Numbered from the stretch's first letter, positions 51,456-60,491 are shown. The stretch: 64,000 nt of DNA from Flavobacteria bacterium BBFL7 (GCA_000153385.1 CH672374.1:349119-413118); one strand, 5' to 3'. Numbers and translations: made by a program. Notes: generated by a model from the letters alone, not told the origin.

Positions 51456-53639
51456 ATGAGATTAACCTTATTTACCATTTCCGTGCTTTTCTTGTCTTTT
51501 ATTGCTCAAGGTCAAAGTAAGTTAGAAAAAGAGCTGCAAGAAAAGTTCTGGAGCAATACTGCCGCTCAAATTAAAGCAATGGATATTCCAGAAAAATGGA
51601 ATGAAGAAAGTGCGGTAATTCTTAAAGACCATCGTTATATACAATATATCAATAGTGGTAAAGTGGTTTATTTTAAGTCCAATAAGCACCAATTAATTAA
51701 AATACAGGATCAAGCATCTCTAGAAGGATTTTCAGAAATATCTTTAAGTAAAGATTCAAAAATATCTTTTGGTTGGACCACAACATCACGTAAAGAGACC
51801 ACGATAGGAATACGTATTATTAAAAGTGATGGTTCTATAAGTCTTGTGGATATTGAAAAAGAAGAAGTTGAAGAGGATGATAAACGTAAGATTGCAATTC
51901 CTAATTTAGAGATAGGAGATATAATTGACATCTACATACAAACCGATCGTAAAGAGCGTGACTATGATGGATTAGATGTTTATGCTGCCGTTGAAACAAC
52001 CATAAAAGACAACTACCCTATTTTAGATTATCGTATCGCTGTAGAAGTAGAAAACGACTTCTTCTTAAATATGAACACTTATAATGGTGCGCCAGCGGTA
52101 AAGGAAGAAGAAACAGAACGTAGCGCTACTAAAATGTATGTTGTCGAGGCACAAAATGTAGATAAGCTAGAAACTAGTAGATGGTATTATCCGCTTGTTG
52201 AAGAACCTTCAGTAAAATTACAAGTTGCATTTGCTAGAAAAAGATCTAACGAGTATGCTGCCGAAATTTTTAAAGGTGAAGATGGCGAGCGCAAAGCGAG
52301 TGTGGACAAAACTGATGTTCTAGATTATTTTGATCGCAAATTCAATCGTGCCTATAGTTATAGTGCCAAAGAGGTTATCGCTTATATTAAAAAAGGAAAA
52401 TTTAAATCAAAAGCTGAAAAGCTACAGGCTGGTCTAGAATACATAAGATTCAATAGATACACGCGTTTCTTTGAACCTATTTTTGCTTATCAGGCAGACA
52501 TCGTGGCAGGAACACCACGGTCTAAGTGTTATGACTTATACTTTGGTATTTATGAATATGATGCTCAAGTTGTAAACGATTTAAGAGCTATTAGTGAAGA
52601 GTTCAATATAGACTATGATATTGTTTTAGTGCAACCACGATATGACGGTAAACTAGATGATTTATTAATTAAAGGAAATGCTCGTGTAGGACTAAAATTC
52701 AATACACAACCAGAGCTATATTTCTTTGACTTTAATGAGAATATGACTTTAGAGCGTTTTCCAGAACAACTAGAAGGCGCAGAAGCCTATATAGGATCTG
52801 TTGTGAAAAAGAAAAACATTTCTTCTATAACACGTACCACTTTAAACTCCTCAACGGCAAGTCAAAATGTGTATCAAGAAATTATAGATTTATCCCTGAC
52901 AGATGATAAAAAGGGTTTTGAAATGGATAGAGAATTATCTGCTACAGGACATTTTGAAAGTGAATATATATTTTCATGGATCCATTGGACAGATTTTCTT
53001 GATGAAGATTATGAAACGTATAAAGATCAAGAACACTTTTATGAATGTGGAAGTAAAAAAGAACTACAACGATATGCAGAACAGTTCACGGCACTAGAAG
53101 AAAAGAAAGTTGAAGAATTTAGAGAACGTAGAGAAAAATCAACTGATCGTGAATGGGATGCCGCTACAGTTAAGGATTATACCTCTACCGTCATAGAAAC
53201 TGGACGATATGGTAACAATTCTCCTTTAAAAGTTAAAGAAACCATGACGTTGAAAGATGGTTATATTAAAAAAGCCGGTAAAAACTTAATTATCGAAATA
53301 GGTAAATTTATAGGTGGACAAGTAGAGTTAGATGAAAAAGAAAGAGAACGCTCTGTAGACATTTATTTAGATCATGCAAAAACCTATGTTTATGAGATTA
53401 AATTAGAAATCCCAGAAGGTTATACCGTTAAAGGTTTAGATGCTTTAAATAGTTCTGTAGATAATGTAACCGGTAATTTTATAACGACTGCTGTTATGGA
53501 CGGTAATATGCTTAAGGTGAAAACCATTAAAACCTATAAGAGTAATTACCTTAAAAGTGAACAATGGAATGATATGGCACTTTGGTTAGATGCTGCGTTT
53601 GCTTTTAATCAGGCAAAAGTGCTTTTAGAAAAAAAATAA
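51456..53639 (+). CDS. Secreted DUF3857-like protein without transglutaminase triad
   Basis: 727 residues with a signal peptide (MRLTLFTISVLFLSFIAQGQ). The N-terminal half resembles the DUF3857 domain of its neighbour (LEIGDIIDIYIQTDRKERDY, NYPILDYRIAVEVEN). The middle has a transglutaminase-like layout (YIRFNRYTRFFEPIFAYQADIVAGTPRSKCYDLYFGIYE region) in which I see no clear Cys-His-Asp triad: Cys occurs in SKCYD but the His/Asp blocks are not evident. It is 43 bases after its neighbour and probably in the same transcript. Perhaps a binding partner or a regulatory homologue. Confidence 0.7.
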   Translation: MRLTLFTISVLFLSFIAQGQSKLEKELQEKFWSNTAAQIKAMDIPEKWNEESAVILKDHRYIQYINSGKVVYFKSNKHQLIKIQDQASLEGFSEISLSKDSKISFGWTTTSRKETTIGIRIIKSDGSISLVDIEKEEVEEDDKRKIAIPNLEIGDIIDIYIQTDRKERDYDGLDVYAAVETTIKDNYPILDYRIAVEVENDFFLNMNTYNGAPAVKEEETERSATKMYVVEAQNVDKLETSRWYYPLVEEPSVKLQVAFARKRSNEYAAEIFKGEDGERKASVDKTDVLDYFDRKFNRAYSYSAKEVIAYIKKGKFKSKAEKLQAGLEYIRFNRYTRFFEPIFAYQADIVAGTPRSKCYDLYFGIYEYDAQVVNDLRAISEEFNIDYDIVLVQPRYDGKLDDLLIKGNARVGLKFNTQPELYFFDFNENMTLERFPEQLEGAEAYIGSVVKKKNISSITRTTLNSSTASQNVYQEIIDLSLTDDKKGFEMDRELSATGHFESEYIFSWIHWTDFLDEDYETYKDQEHFYECGSKKELQRYAEQFTALEEKKVEEFRERREKSTDREWDAATVKDYTSTVIETGRYGNNSPLKVKETMTLKDGYIKKAGKNLIIEIGKFIGGQVELDEKERERSVDIYLDHAKTYVYEIKLEIPEGYTVKGLDALNSSVDNVTGNFITTAVMDGNMLKVKTIKTYKSNYLKSEQWNDMALWLDAAFAFNQAKVLLEKK

Positions 53640-53651
53640 CATCAGATTTAC

Positions 53652-54608
53652 TTATAAATTGAAACGCTCTAGAGATTTTTCTAGAGCGTTTATTTTTTGC
53701 TCCATTTTATTAAAGAAAATGGAACGCTCTTTTAAAGAACTATCCTTAATAGATGTAGATTGGCGCATCTGATGTTTGAAAAAGTTATTCATTCTATTAA
53801 GTATATTACTGCCACTAAATCTGATGTAACCCAACATAGTCATCGTCACAAAACCTGCCACGGGAATACCACTTTTACGCACAACAGCATTATTACTCAT
53901 CAATAATAATTCGTGATAATAGATATTATAAGAATCGTGCATTAAATCTGTAGCTGTGTTTTTAAGTAATTCTCTTAAATCATTGCATAACACCTTAGCC
54001 GTATCATGATCGATATAACCTGCCTCGTGATAAAAATGAATTTGCTGTAAACTACTAGATATAGTAGTGTCATTCCATATTTCTATCCTATTAAACTGCT
54101 CAAATAAGGCCTTATTTCTCTTTATTTGTTCCTTAATAGATAAGGGTAAATGAAAATCTGCAAAACGCTTGCCTTCCATAGTATCGTCTAGTAAGTGTAA
54201 CCAGACGTAAATTTTAAATCTGCCTAACAGAGAATCATTAAAATGATGAAAAACTGGTATATCCTTGGCACTATAAATCCACTCGACATCATCTTTACCA
54301 GCAGCTTTTAAGTTAATTTCCATTTCCTTAAAATACTTCTCAAGGCTTTCTATAGAGTTAATGGTATCCGTAGCGGTGCCCAAAGCGGTCAAATCCTGTT
54401 GAGCGGTCATAATCTGATCTAACGAGAACTGACCAGCTTTGGCCAACTTCATAGATTCTGCTATATCTAATTTTGCATTTCCTTGTATCCGGCGATAAGC
54501 AGCATCATAGCTTATTTCTAGAACATCTGCTAGGTGTTGAATTACAGACTTGGTTTTGGGTACGCTTTCGCGAAAGCGTTCTATAATCATCTCTTGGACA
54601 AGTAACAT
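53652..54608 (-). CDS. Helix-turn-helix regulator of flavobacterial type
   Basis: 318 residues. N-terminal HTH (SVIQHLADVLEISYDAAYRRIQG, then LDIAESMKLAKAGQFSLDQI) followed by a ~240-residue helical C-terminal domain of unknown fold (IHFYHEAGYIDHDTAKVLCNDLR, YHELLLMSNNAVVRKSGIPVA). I recall many similar proteins in Flavobacteriaceae, generally uncharacterised. Residues 11-15 (RFRES) are encoded by palindrome copy 11 in front of the HTH. Its last codons overlap the terminator of the convergent DUF3857 gene. Confidence 0.7.
   Translation of the reverse strand: MLLVQEMIIERFRESVPKTKSVIQHLADVLEISYDAAYRRIQGNAKLDIAESMKLAKAGQFSLDQIMTAQQDLTALGTATDTINSIESLEKYFKEMEINLKAAGKDDVEWIYSAKDIPVFHHFNDSLLGRFKIYVWLHLLDDTMEGKRFADFHLPLSIKEQIKRNKALFEQFNRIEIWNDTTISSSLQQIHFYHEAGYIDHDTAKVLCNDLRELLKNTATDLMHDSYNIYYHELLLMSNNAVVRKSGIPVAGFVTMTMLGYIRFSGSNILNRMNNFFKHQMRQSTSIKDSSLKERSIFFNKMEQKINALEKSLERFNL
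53662..53691 (+). terminator. Terminator of the DUF3857 gene pair, embedded in the convergent HTH gene
   Basis: A 12-bp stem (AAACGCTCTAGA with TCTAGAGCGTTT) followed by TATTTTTT. It lies within the last 14 codons of the HTH gene (LEKSLERFNL). Confidence 0.8.
54562..54579. repeat. Palindromic repeat, copy 11 (18 bp, intragenic)
   Basis: ACGCTTTCGCGAAAGCGT near the N-terminus of the HTH gene, giving RFRES at residues 11-15. Confidence 0.95.
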
Positions 54609-54701
54609 ATTTGTGATTTTCGCAAATTAAAGATAATACAAACTTATTATTCACGTTAATAATTGTGAATATGATTATAGATTTGATTAAAAGATTTAAT
54701 T

Positions 54702-54839
54702 ATGAAAAGGAAACGTTTTACAAATCCAGAAGTCGAAGCTTATATTAAAGATACTTTGAGACAATTAAAATATTTGAGATCCAGATGGTGTTCTACTCAG
54801 CAGATAAGGAGTCTAAGTAAAGGTAAAAATCATCTTTAA
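54702..54839 (+). CDS. Possible small basic ORF (45 residues)
   Basis: MKRKRFTNPEVEAYIKDTLR, then QLKYLRSRWC and a basic tail. It lies in the gap between the HTH and TlpA-like genes and overlaps the 3' end of the latter by 47 bases on the opposite strand. The first 30 residues have a plausible composition, but the overlap and short length make it uncertain. Confidence 0.2.
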   Translation: MKRKRFTNPEVEAYIKDTLRQLKYLRSRWCSTQQIRSLSKGKNHL

Positions 54840-56007
54840 ATTTCACATAAGAATCGCCAGTTGCTTTACCATTAAATCCTGTATGGATACGTCTCACCTT
54901 TCCATTTTTATCGATATAAATTGTGGTAGGATAAGATAATATATGGTTGAGCATGGGCAGTTTTTCTTGCGCTATATTCTTATCCACATTACCGTATTGA
55001 GCAAGCAAAATGGGATAAGGAATTTGTAATTGTTTTTTCATGCGCTCTATAGATTGAAATGCTTTTTCTTCAGTACGCGCATATTCAAATGCCAGACCGA
55101 TAACTTGTACATTAGTATCTGGATTAGATTTCAAATAGTCGACATAAAACTGAGTTTCTTCCATACAATTAGGACACCAAGATCCTAATATTTGTACAAG
55201 CACCACTTTGTTTTCAAATTGTGAATCACTTAAAGAAATACTTGTACCATCCGAATCTTTAAAACTGAAGTCTAATTGCTCATAGCCTTCTTTAAGATAA
55301 GTCAATTCTCGCGCGTCTGGTAATTCATAATCATTATTAAGTTGAGCTGTAAAGGGTTCTTGCCAGTGATTACCACTATAGAAAGTTCCATTAATTGTAG
55401 AGTCTGTCACCGTTGCCTTAAATAAAAATGCATGAGCTCCATCAAAAGTAGAAAGCTTTAATTGATTACCTTCAATCACACCATCAAGATAACGATAATC
55501 ACCTGTTGTGGTTCTAAAAGTTCCAGTCACTCGCTGGCCATTTTGATTAAAAATTCCTAAAGCGATATAACGATCTGCATCATTATCGGGACTGAAAACG
55601 GTTTCCCATTTACCAGTAATATTTGCAGACGGCTCTTCTGTACCGACCTTAAATCTATGTGGTTTTCCATATTGCATGTTAAATGGCACTACTCTATCTA
55701 GACTAGGTTTTATAAAATGTCCTTTGATGGTTTTATTATCTATAAAAATGCCCTTAAAAATCCCTTCAAAAATGGGTGGTTGAAATGTTATAGAATCTCC
55801 TTTAATCTTAACATCATTAACGGTAATGCGTTCTTTATCATTAATAAGAATAATCTGTGATTCTTTTGTAGTTTCTATAAGTACAGGTAGTTCATTATCA
55901 TTGCCCAGATCAAGCGTTAATCTCCACGCGCCTGCGTTTAATTCCTTATCCACATCAGATTGACAACCAGCAATTAAAATAAAAAGTAATAGATATAAAT
56001 TTTTCAT
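54793..56007 (-). CDS. TlpA-family disulfide reductase lipoprotein
   Basis: 404 residues from the ATG at 56007 (lipoprotein signal LLLFILIAGC); a TTG two codons upstream is the alternative. A ~230-residue beta-rich N-terminal domain precedes the thioredoxin domain (~250-404), with VQILGSWCPNCMEETQF (redox pair WCPNC) and the cis-Pro region YPTTIYIDKNGKVRRIHTG. Anchored in the periplasm, probably reducing disulfides of apo-cytochromes or other exported proteins. The thiol partner is unknown. Confidence 0.85.
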   Translation of the reverse strand: MKNLYLLLFILIAGCQSDVDKELNAGAWRLTLDLGNDNELPVLIETTKESQIILINDKERITVNDVKIKGDSITFQPPIFEGIFKGIFIDNKTIKGHFIKPSLDRVVPFNMQYGKPHRFKVGTEEPSANITGKWETVFSPDNDADRYIALGIFNQNGQRVTGTFRTTTGDYRYLDGVIEGNQLKLSTFDGAHAFLFKATVTDSTINGTFYSGNHWQEPFTAQLNNDYELPDARELTYLKEGYEQLDFSFKDSDGTSISLSDSQFENKVVLVQILGSWCPNCMEETQFYVDYLKSNPDTNVQVIGLAFEYARTEEKAFQSIERMKKQLQIPYPILLAQYGNVDKNIAQEKLPMLNHILSYPTTIYIDKNGKVRRIHTGFNGKATGDSYVKFKDDFYLYLDSLSAE

Positions 56008-56089
56008 GTGCAATGTTACCTCATAATTATCACAGAAACTTCATCTATATTAATTCTAACATTACTTTATAATTCTGCATTTTTGCAAG

Positions 56090-56692
56090 ATGCACAGACA
56101 TTTTTTGATTTATAAACCTTATCGCATGTTGAGTCAGTTTATGACTAACGATAGACATCAAAAAAATAAAAGGTTTTTAGGAGAACTCTATGATTTTCCT
56201 GAAAATGCAATGGCTGTAGGAAGACTAGATGAACACTCTGAAGGTTTATTATTAATAACGACAGATGGTCAATTAAGTCATCACATCAATAAATCTGGTA
56301 TAGTAGATAAAGAATATGCTGCGCTAGTTGATGGATTGATAACAGAACAGGCTATCGAACAGTTGCAAAATGGTGTTACCATTAGTATCAATGGCTCAAC
56401 CTATGATACAAAGCCATGTCAGGTACAGAAACCAAATCAGATACCAGACTTACCTGAGACGAAGCAAAAAATAAGAGATGAACGTCACGGTCCAACATCA
56501 TGGGTAAATGTAACCTTGAGTGAAGGGAAATTTAGACAAGTACGTAAAATGACTGGCGTTGTAGGCTTTCCTACATTAAGACTTGCTAGGGTAAGAATCG
56601 GACCTTATAATGTCCTCTCATTAAGAAATCAACAGGTTATTGAATTATCTGATCAAGAGATAAGATCATTATTCCTTTATGACAATAAGTAG
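56090..56692 (+). CDS. RsuA/RluE-family rRNA pseudouridine synthase
   Basis: 200 residues without an S4 domain, the size of RluE. FLIYKPYRMLSQF, VGRLDEHSEGLLLITTDG (catalytic Asp in GRLD), KEYAALVDG, and VTLSEGKFRQVRKM with FPTLRLARVRIGP are diagnostic. RluE makes pseudouridine 2457 in E. coli 23S rRNA; the same target is likely but unproven. The 3' end overlaps the convergent gene by 24 bases. Confidence 0.88.
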   Translation: MHRHFLIYKPYRMLSQFMTNDRHQKNKRFLGELYDFPENAMAVGRLDEHSEGLLLITTDGQLSHHINKSGIVDKEYAALVDGLITEQAIEQLQNGVTISINGSTYDTKPCQVQKPNQIPDLPETKQKIRDERHGPTSWVNVTLSEGKFRQVRKMTGVVGFPTLRLARVRIGPYNVLSLRNQQVIELSDQEIRSLFLYDNK

Positions 56693-57277
56693 AGATTTTA
56701 CACCTGCGTTAATCATGCAAACCTTTTCTTCCATAACATCTCCTTCATCGTCTCTTATTACAATCCCAGAAGTATTAGGTGCAGAATATCCCTGATTTAA
56801 TGCTTCTATCTCAATTTTATTAAACCCATCTTTTAAATTAATAGGAAAACCTTGAGCGGCATTCAATAAAGTCATGTCCGTAATCAGAATTTCATCATTG
56901 AGCCATATACGAACACGATCACCATCTTCAAGTCTTGGATCCCATAAAGTCATATTTAAAACAGCTTTATCTGTCTTTATTTCACCTAGATAAGTATCAT
57001 TGATAAAATTAACTGGTGGCGCATCACTTTTAAATTTTTGACCTTGAAAACGTACACCTGGATCAAGTAGATCTGTTTTTTGAGTAAGGTCTATGGTAGG
57101 CGTCTCACTAGGTCTTACATACTTCTTCTCTTCTGTACTGTTAGGAAAAAGCATAGAACCACTTGTATTAGTACCCGATGGAATTGGTTCAATTGTGCGG
57201 CTCGAAGAAGAAGGAATTTCTTGTGCATGAAGCATAGCACCAGAAAGTAAGATAAGTGATATAAAAAACTTGTTCAT
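56669..57277 (-). CDS. Secreted protein of unknown function
   Basis: 202 residues with a signal peptide (MNKFFISLILLSGAMLHAQ), a Ser/Thr/Pro-rich linker and a C-terminal beta domain (~90-202; LNMTLWDPRLEDGDRVRIWLNDE, FPINLKDGFNKIEIEALNQG). It is beta-sandwich-like and typical of Bacteroidota secreted proteins, but no family is recognised. Lies between murA and the RluE-like gene on the minus strand, separated from murA by a strong terminator. Confidence 0.6.
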   Translation of the reverse strand: MNKFFISLILLSGAMLHAQEIPSSSSRTIEPIPSGTNTSGSMLFPNSTEEKKYVRPSETPTIDLTQKTDLLDPGVRFQGQKFKSDAPPVNFINDTYLGEIKTDKAVLNMTLWDPRLEDGDRVRIWLNDEILITDMTLLNAAQGFPINLKDGFNKIEIEALNQGYSAPNTSGIVIRDDEGDVMEEKVCMINAGVKSLLIVIKE

Positions 57278-57343
57278 AATTTAAAACTAGCAAAAGTCTT
57301 GCCTAAAACGTTGAATTTTAGACATAATTATGACTTCAACAAT

Positions 57344-57386
57344 AAAAAAAGGTTTAATTACGCTTTCGCGAAAGCGTAATTAAACC
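57344..57386 (-). terminator. Terminator of murA built from palindromic repeat copy 12 (36-bp perfect palindrome)
   Basis: Bases 57351-57386 form a perfect 36-bp palindrome centred on the GCTTTCGCGAAAGC core and extended by ATTAAACC-type arms. On the minus strand it is followed by seven Ts (57350-57344), so it makes a complete intrinsic terminator 19 bases after the murA stop codon. Confidence 0.85.
57361..57376. repeat. Palindromic repeat, copy 12 (core of the murA terminator)
   Basis: CGCTTTCGCGAAAGCG with further perfect symmetry out to 57351-57386. Confidence 0.95.
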
Positions 57387-57404
57387 CATTTTAAATTTTA
57401 TTTC

Positions 57405-58715
57405 TTAAGCTAGACGTTCGATCTTAGCTCCTATTTTTTTCAATCGTGTATCGATATTCTGATATCCGCGATCGATTTGCTCAATGTTATGTATAGTGCT
57501 AGTTCCTTTGGCACTTAACGCTGCAATTAATAATGAAATACCTGCACGTATGTCAGGAGAAGTCATAGTTGTTGCTTTTAGACTAGACTGAAAATCATGA
57601 CCGATAACACTAGCTCTATGTGGATCACAAAGAATAATTTTTGCACCCATATCAATCAACTTATCGACAAAGAACAAACGACTTTCAAACATTTTTTGAT
57701 GGATTAGAACACTGCCTCTAGCTTGTGTTGCTACCACTAAAATGATACTCAATAGGTCTGGCGTAAAACCTGGCCATGGTGCATCTGAAATAGTTAAAAT
57801 AGAACCATCTATATAATTTTGAATTTCATAACCATCAGTATGCGCAGGAATGAAAATGTCATCGCCTTTACGTTCTATGGTAATACCTAATTTTCTAAAC
57901 GTGTCTGGAATGATTCCTAGTTCATCATAAGCAACATTCTTTATAGTTACTTCACTCTTAGTCATTGCAGCCAGTCCTATCCAACTACCTATTTCTATCA
58001 TATCAGGTAAGATAGTATGTGTAGTTCCACCTAATTTCTTAACTCCATTAATGGTTAACATATTAGAACCTATACCTTTAATATCAGCTCCCATGCGCAC
58101 TAACATTTTACATAGCTGCTGTAAATATGGTTCACAGGCTGCATTATAGATAGTGGTTTCTCCAGTCGCCATGACTGCTGCCATAACAATATTTGCTGTA
58201 CCGGTTACAGATGCTTCATCTAGTAGCATATAAGTACCATGAAGCTCATCTGCCTCTACTCCATAGAAATATTCTTCTTTGTTATATCTAAATTTTGCGC
58301 CTAGTTTTATAAAACCTTCAAAATGTGTATCTAATCTTCTACGGCCTATTTTATCACCACCTGGACGTGGAATATATCCTTTTCCAAAACGAGCTAGCAA
58401 AGGTCCTACTAGCATTATTGAACCTCTTAATCCACGACCTTGTACTTTATACTCTTCAGATTGTAAAAAATCTAAATCGACTTGATCTGCTTGAAATGTA
58501 TATGATTCAGGTCCATTTTTTGTAACCTTTACACCTAGATTATTTAATAAGGCAATTAATTTATTAACGTCTATAATATCCGGAACGTTATTGATACGTA
58601 CTGGTTCGTCTGTTAATAATACAGCACAAAGTATCTGCAATGCTTCGTTTTTTGCTCCTTGTGGTTGAATATCACCTTTTAATTGGTGTCCACCTTCTAT
58701 AATGAATGTTCCCAT
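57405..58715 (-). CDS. murA: UDP-N-acetylglucosamine 1-carboxyvinyltransferase MurA
   Basis: 436 residues, full length. GGHQLKGDIQPQGAKNEALQ, then PDIIDVNKL, LDEASVTGTANIVMAAV, NAACEPYLQQLCKMLVRMGA and FESRLFFVDKLIDMGAKI are MurA blocks. It catalyses enolpyruvyl transfer from PEP to UDP-GlcNAc, the first committed step of peptidoglycan synthesis. The catalytic loop reads RPGGDKIG, with Asp121 where E. coli has Cys115; Asp at this position is known to keep activity but prevents fosfomycin attachment. Transcribed after the DUF4290 gene. Confidence 0.95.
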   Translation of the reverse strand: MGTFIIEGGHQLKGDIQPQGAKNEALQILCAVLLTDEPVRINNVPDIIDVNKLIALLNNLGVKVTKNGPESYTFQADQVDLDFLQSEEYKVQGRGLRGSIMLVGPLLARFGKGYIPRPGGDKIGRRRLDTHFEGFIKLGAKFRYNKEEYFYGVEADELHGTYMLLDEASVTGTANIVMAAVMATGETTIYNAACEPYLQQLCKMLVRMGADIKGIGSNMLTINGVKKLGGTTHTILPDMIEIGSWIGLAAMTKSEVTIKNVAYDELGIIPDTFRKLGITIERKGDDIFIPAHTDGYEIQNYIDGSILTISDAPWPGFTPDLLSIILVVATQARGSVLIHQKMFESRLFFVDKLIDMGAKIILCDPHRASVIGHDFQSSLKATTMTSPDIRAGISLLIAALSAKGTSTIHNIEQIDRGYQNIDTRLKKIGAKIERLA

Positions 58716-58816
58716 TTTTGTATCGTATTAATATTTTAAAAATACGAGTATCTATGCGGCTTGAAAAGCTTTATAGGAATAACTATTCATATTTAATTAA
58801 CAATACTATTAACTAA

Positions 58817-58840
58817 AAAAGCAGCCCAAAGGCTGCTTTT
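58817..58840 (-). terminator. Terminator of the DUF4290 gene
   Basis: A 10-bp stem AAAAGCAGCC/GGCTGCTTTT with a 4-base loop and flanking A/T runs, 22 bases after the stop codon at 58863. It implies that murA has its own promoter between here and 58715, although I could not identify a convincing -7 box. Confidence 0.8.
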
Positions 58841-58862
58841 AAATAGCTATTTATAGAATATA

Positions 58863-59528
58863 TTATCTTGATCGTTTATGATTGCGATTGTTAGATTTAT
58901 AATTACGTTTATTGTTATTACGACGTGGATTAGTACTATGATCTCTACGACCTACAGTCTTATGTATTAACGACTTAGAATCTAGAAGATCTTCATCCTT
59001 TGCAGCTAGATTAATCTCGCCATTGCTCATTTCAAATAGATGTTTGAAAATCACATTATCATCAACAGAATCCTTATTCCAGTTAAGGAAAGATTTTTTC
59101 ATGTGATTTGCTATAATAAAAGTAAGAGCTTCACGCTTTTCACCTTTTTCCCAGCTTAATGCTACATCAATCATGTTTTGAATATTGTTACCATAGAAAC
59201 GATATTTAGGTCGTTTTTGAGGATAAGGCATACGTTCTGGTGCAGCAGCAAGTTGCTCTTGATCTGGTAACGGATAAGGAGAATCTGCGTCTAAATCAAA
59301 GTCTGCTATAACAAATAGTTGATCCCAAAGCTTATGTTGGAAGTCTGCTACATCTCTTAAATGCGGATTAAGGTTACCCATTACACCTACAATTGCTGTA
59401 GCCATTCTATTGCGTTCTTCCTTAGTCTCTAGCGCTTTACAATGTTCAACTAGTTTTTGAATATGTCTTCCATACTCAGGTATATTAAGGTGATTACGCT
59501 CTGTGTTGTATTCTAATGATGGTACCAA
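58863..59528 (-). CDS. DUF4290 family protein
   Basis: 221 residues with a TTG start at 59528 (VPSLEYNTERNHLNIPEYGR). LEYNTERNHLNIPEYGRHIQ, then HLRDVADFQHKLWDQLFVIA and RFYGNNIQNMIDVALSWEKG are the DUF4290 blocks. The C-terminal ~30 residues are strongly basic and rich in Arg, Asn and Lys, probably disordered and able to contact nucleic acid. The gene stands before murA, a context I believe is common in Bacteroidota. Function unknown. Confidence 0.82.
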   Translation of the reverse strand: MVPSLEYNTERNHLNIPEYGRHIQKLVEHCKALETKEERNRMATAIVGVMGNLNPHLRDVADFQHKLWDQLFVIADFDLDADSPYPLPDQEQLAAAPERMPYPQKRPKYRFYGNNIQNMIDVALSWEKGEKREALTFIIANHMKKSFLNWNKDSVDDNVIFKHLFEMSNGEINLAAKDEDLLDSKSLIHKTVGRRDHSTNPRRNNNKRNYKSNNRNHKRSR

Positions 59529-59596
59529 AATGATTTTTTAATTACTTGTGAAGAGCTGCAAAATAAGCATTTTACCGCAATAATATTACATAAAAA

Positions 59597-59884
59597 TTAT
59601 AAAGAAATAACACCTTCTATCTTCCCTACTTCTTTGTATTTTTCAATAACAGCTTCGGGAGATGACATCGTTACTTTTATCGAGACGCTCGTATAAGTTC
59701 CTTTACTAGAAACTTTGTGTTCAATAATTGCGCCCAATCCATCAAATATCGTAGAGATAGAATCTGTCTTCTCTGGTATAGATGGAACAATAAATTTATA
59801 CATGTATTTTGCAGGCCAGACACTCGTATCTGCCAGTTGATCTTTCAGTTTTTTATAAAACTCGTCAGAATTATTTGAATCCAT
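59597..59884 (-). CDS. DUF493 family protein (YbeD-like)
   Basis: 95 residues. KYMYKFIVPSIPEKTDSI, SSKGTYTSVSIKVTMSSPEAV and the final EVGKIEGVISL match the small alpha/beta fold of DUF493 (E. coli YbeD), which resembles ACT-like regulatory domains. Function unknown. Confidence 0.85.
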   Translation of the reverse strand: MDSNNSDEFYKKLKDQLADTSVWPAKYMYKFIVPSIPEKTDSISTIFDGLGAIIEHKVSSKGTYTSVSIKVTMSSPEAVIEKYKEVGKIEGVISL

Positions 59885-59957
59885 AATTTAAATATGTACA
59901 AATATAAGTCAACATATAACGTACACTAAAATTGATTTTAGTTATTTTGTAACTATT

Positions 59958-60491
59958 ATGACAGATTGTAAAAGAATATTAATAATCGGTGGACCAGGTT
60001 CTGGTAAAACGACCTTAGTAAATTATATAGAGCAACAAGGTAATATTGTACATCATGAAATATCGAGACAAGTTACACTAGAGGCTCAAGAAAAAGGAAT
60101 CGATCAATTGTTTTTAACAGATCCTTTAGCATTCAGCAACAGTCTTCTAGATGGGAGAATAAATCAATTTAAAAATGCTATATCTGGTATTAATTACTAC
60201 GATCGTGGTATACCTGATGTACCTGCATATCACATTTTTACAGGAGACCCAATTCCTGATAATTATATTGATGCCTGTAAGAAGTATCAATATGATATCG
60301 TATTTCACTTACCACCATGGAAAGATATTTATGAGTCTGATAATGAACGTTATGAAACCTTTGAACAGGCGCAACAGATCAGTGATATTTTAGTCGCTTA
60401 TTATAAAAAATTTAATTATCAACCTATCGATGTACCACAGGGAACTGTAGAACAACGTTTTCAATTTATCCAAGACCATCTCTCCTATTGA
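59958..60491 (+). CDS. AAA-family ATPase of the NadR-kinase type (AAA_28)
   Basis: 177 residues. P-loop GGPGSGKTTLVNYIEQQG, then EISRQVTLEAQEKG, a DRGIPDVPAYHIFTGD segment with the DRG motif, VFHLPPWKDIYESDNERYETFEQ and FNYQPIDVPQGTVEQR. It is a small nucleotide kinase-like protein related to the NadR C-terminal domain; the substrate is unknown. Stop codon overlaps the TTG start of recQ. Confidence 0.85.
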   Translation: MTDCKRILIIGGPGSGKTTLVNYIEQQGNIVHHEISRQVTLEAQEKGIDQLFLTDPLAFSNSLLDGRINQFKNAISGINYYDRGIPDVPAYHIFTGDPIPDNYIDACKKYQYDIVFHLPPWKDIYESDNERYETFEQAQQISDILVAYYKKFNYQPIDVPQGTVEQRFQFIQDHLSY

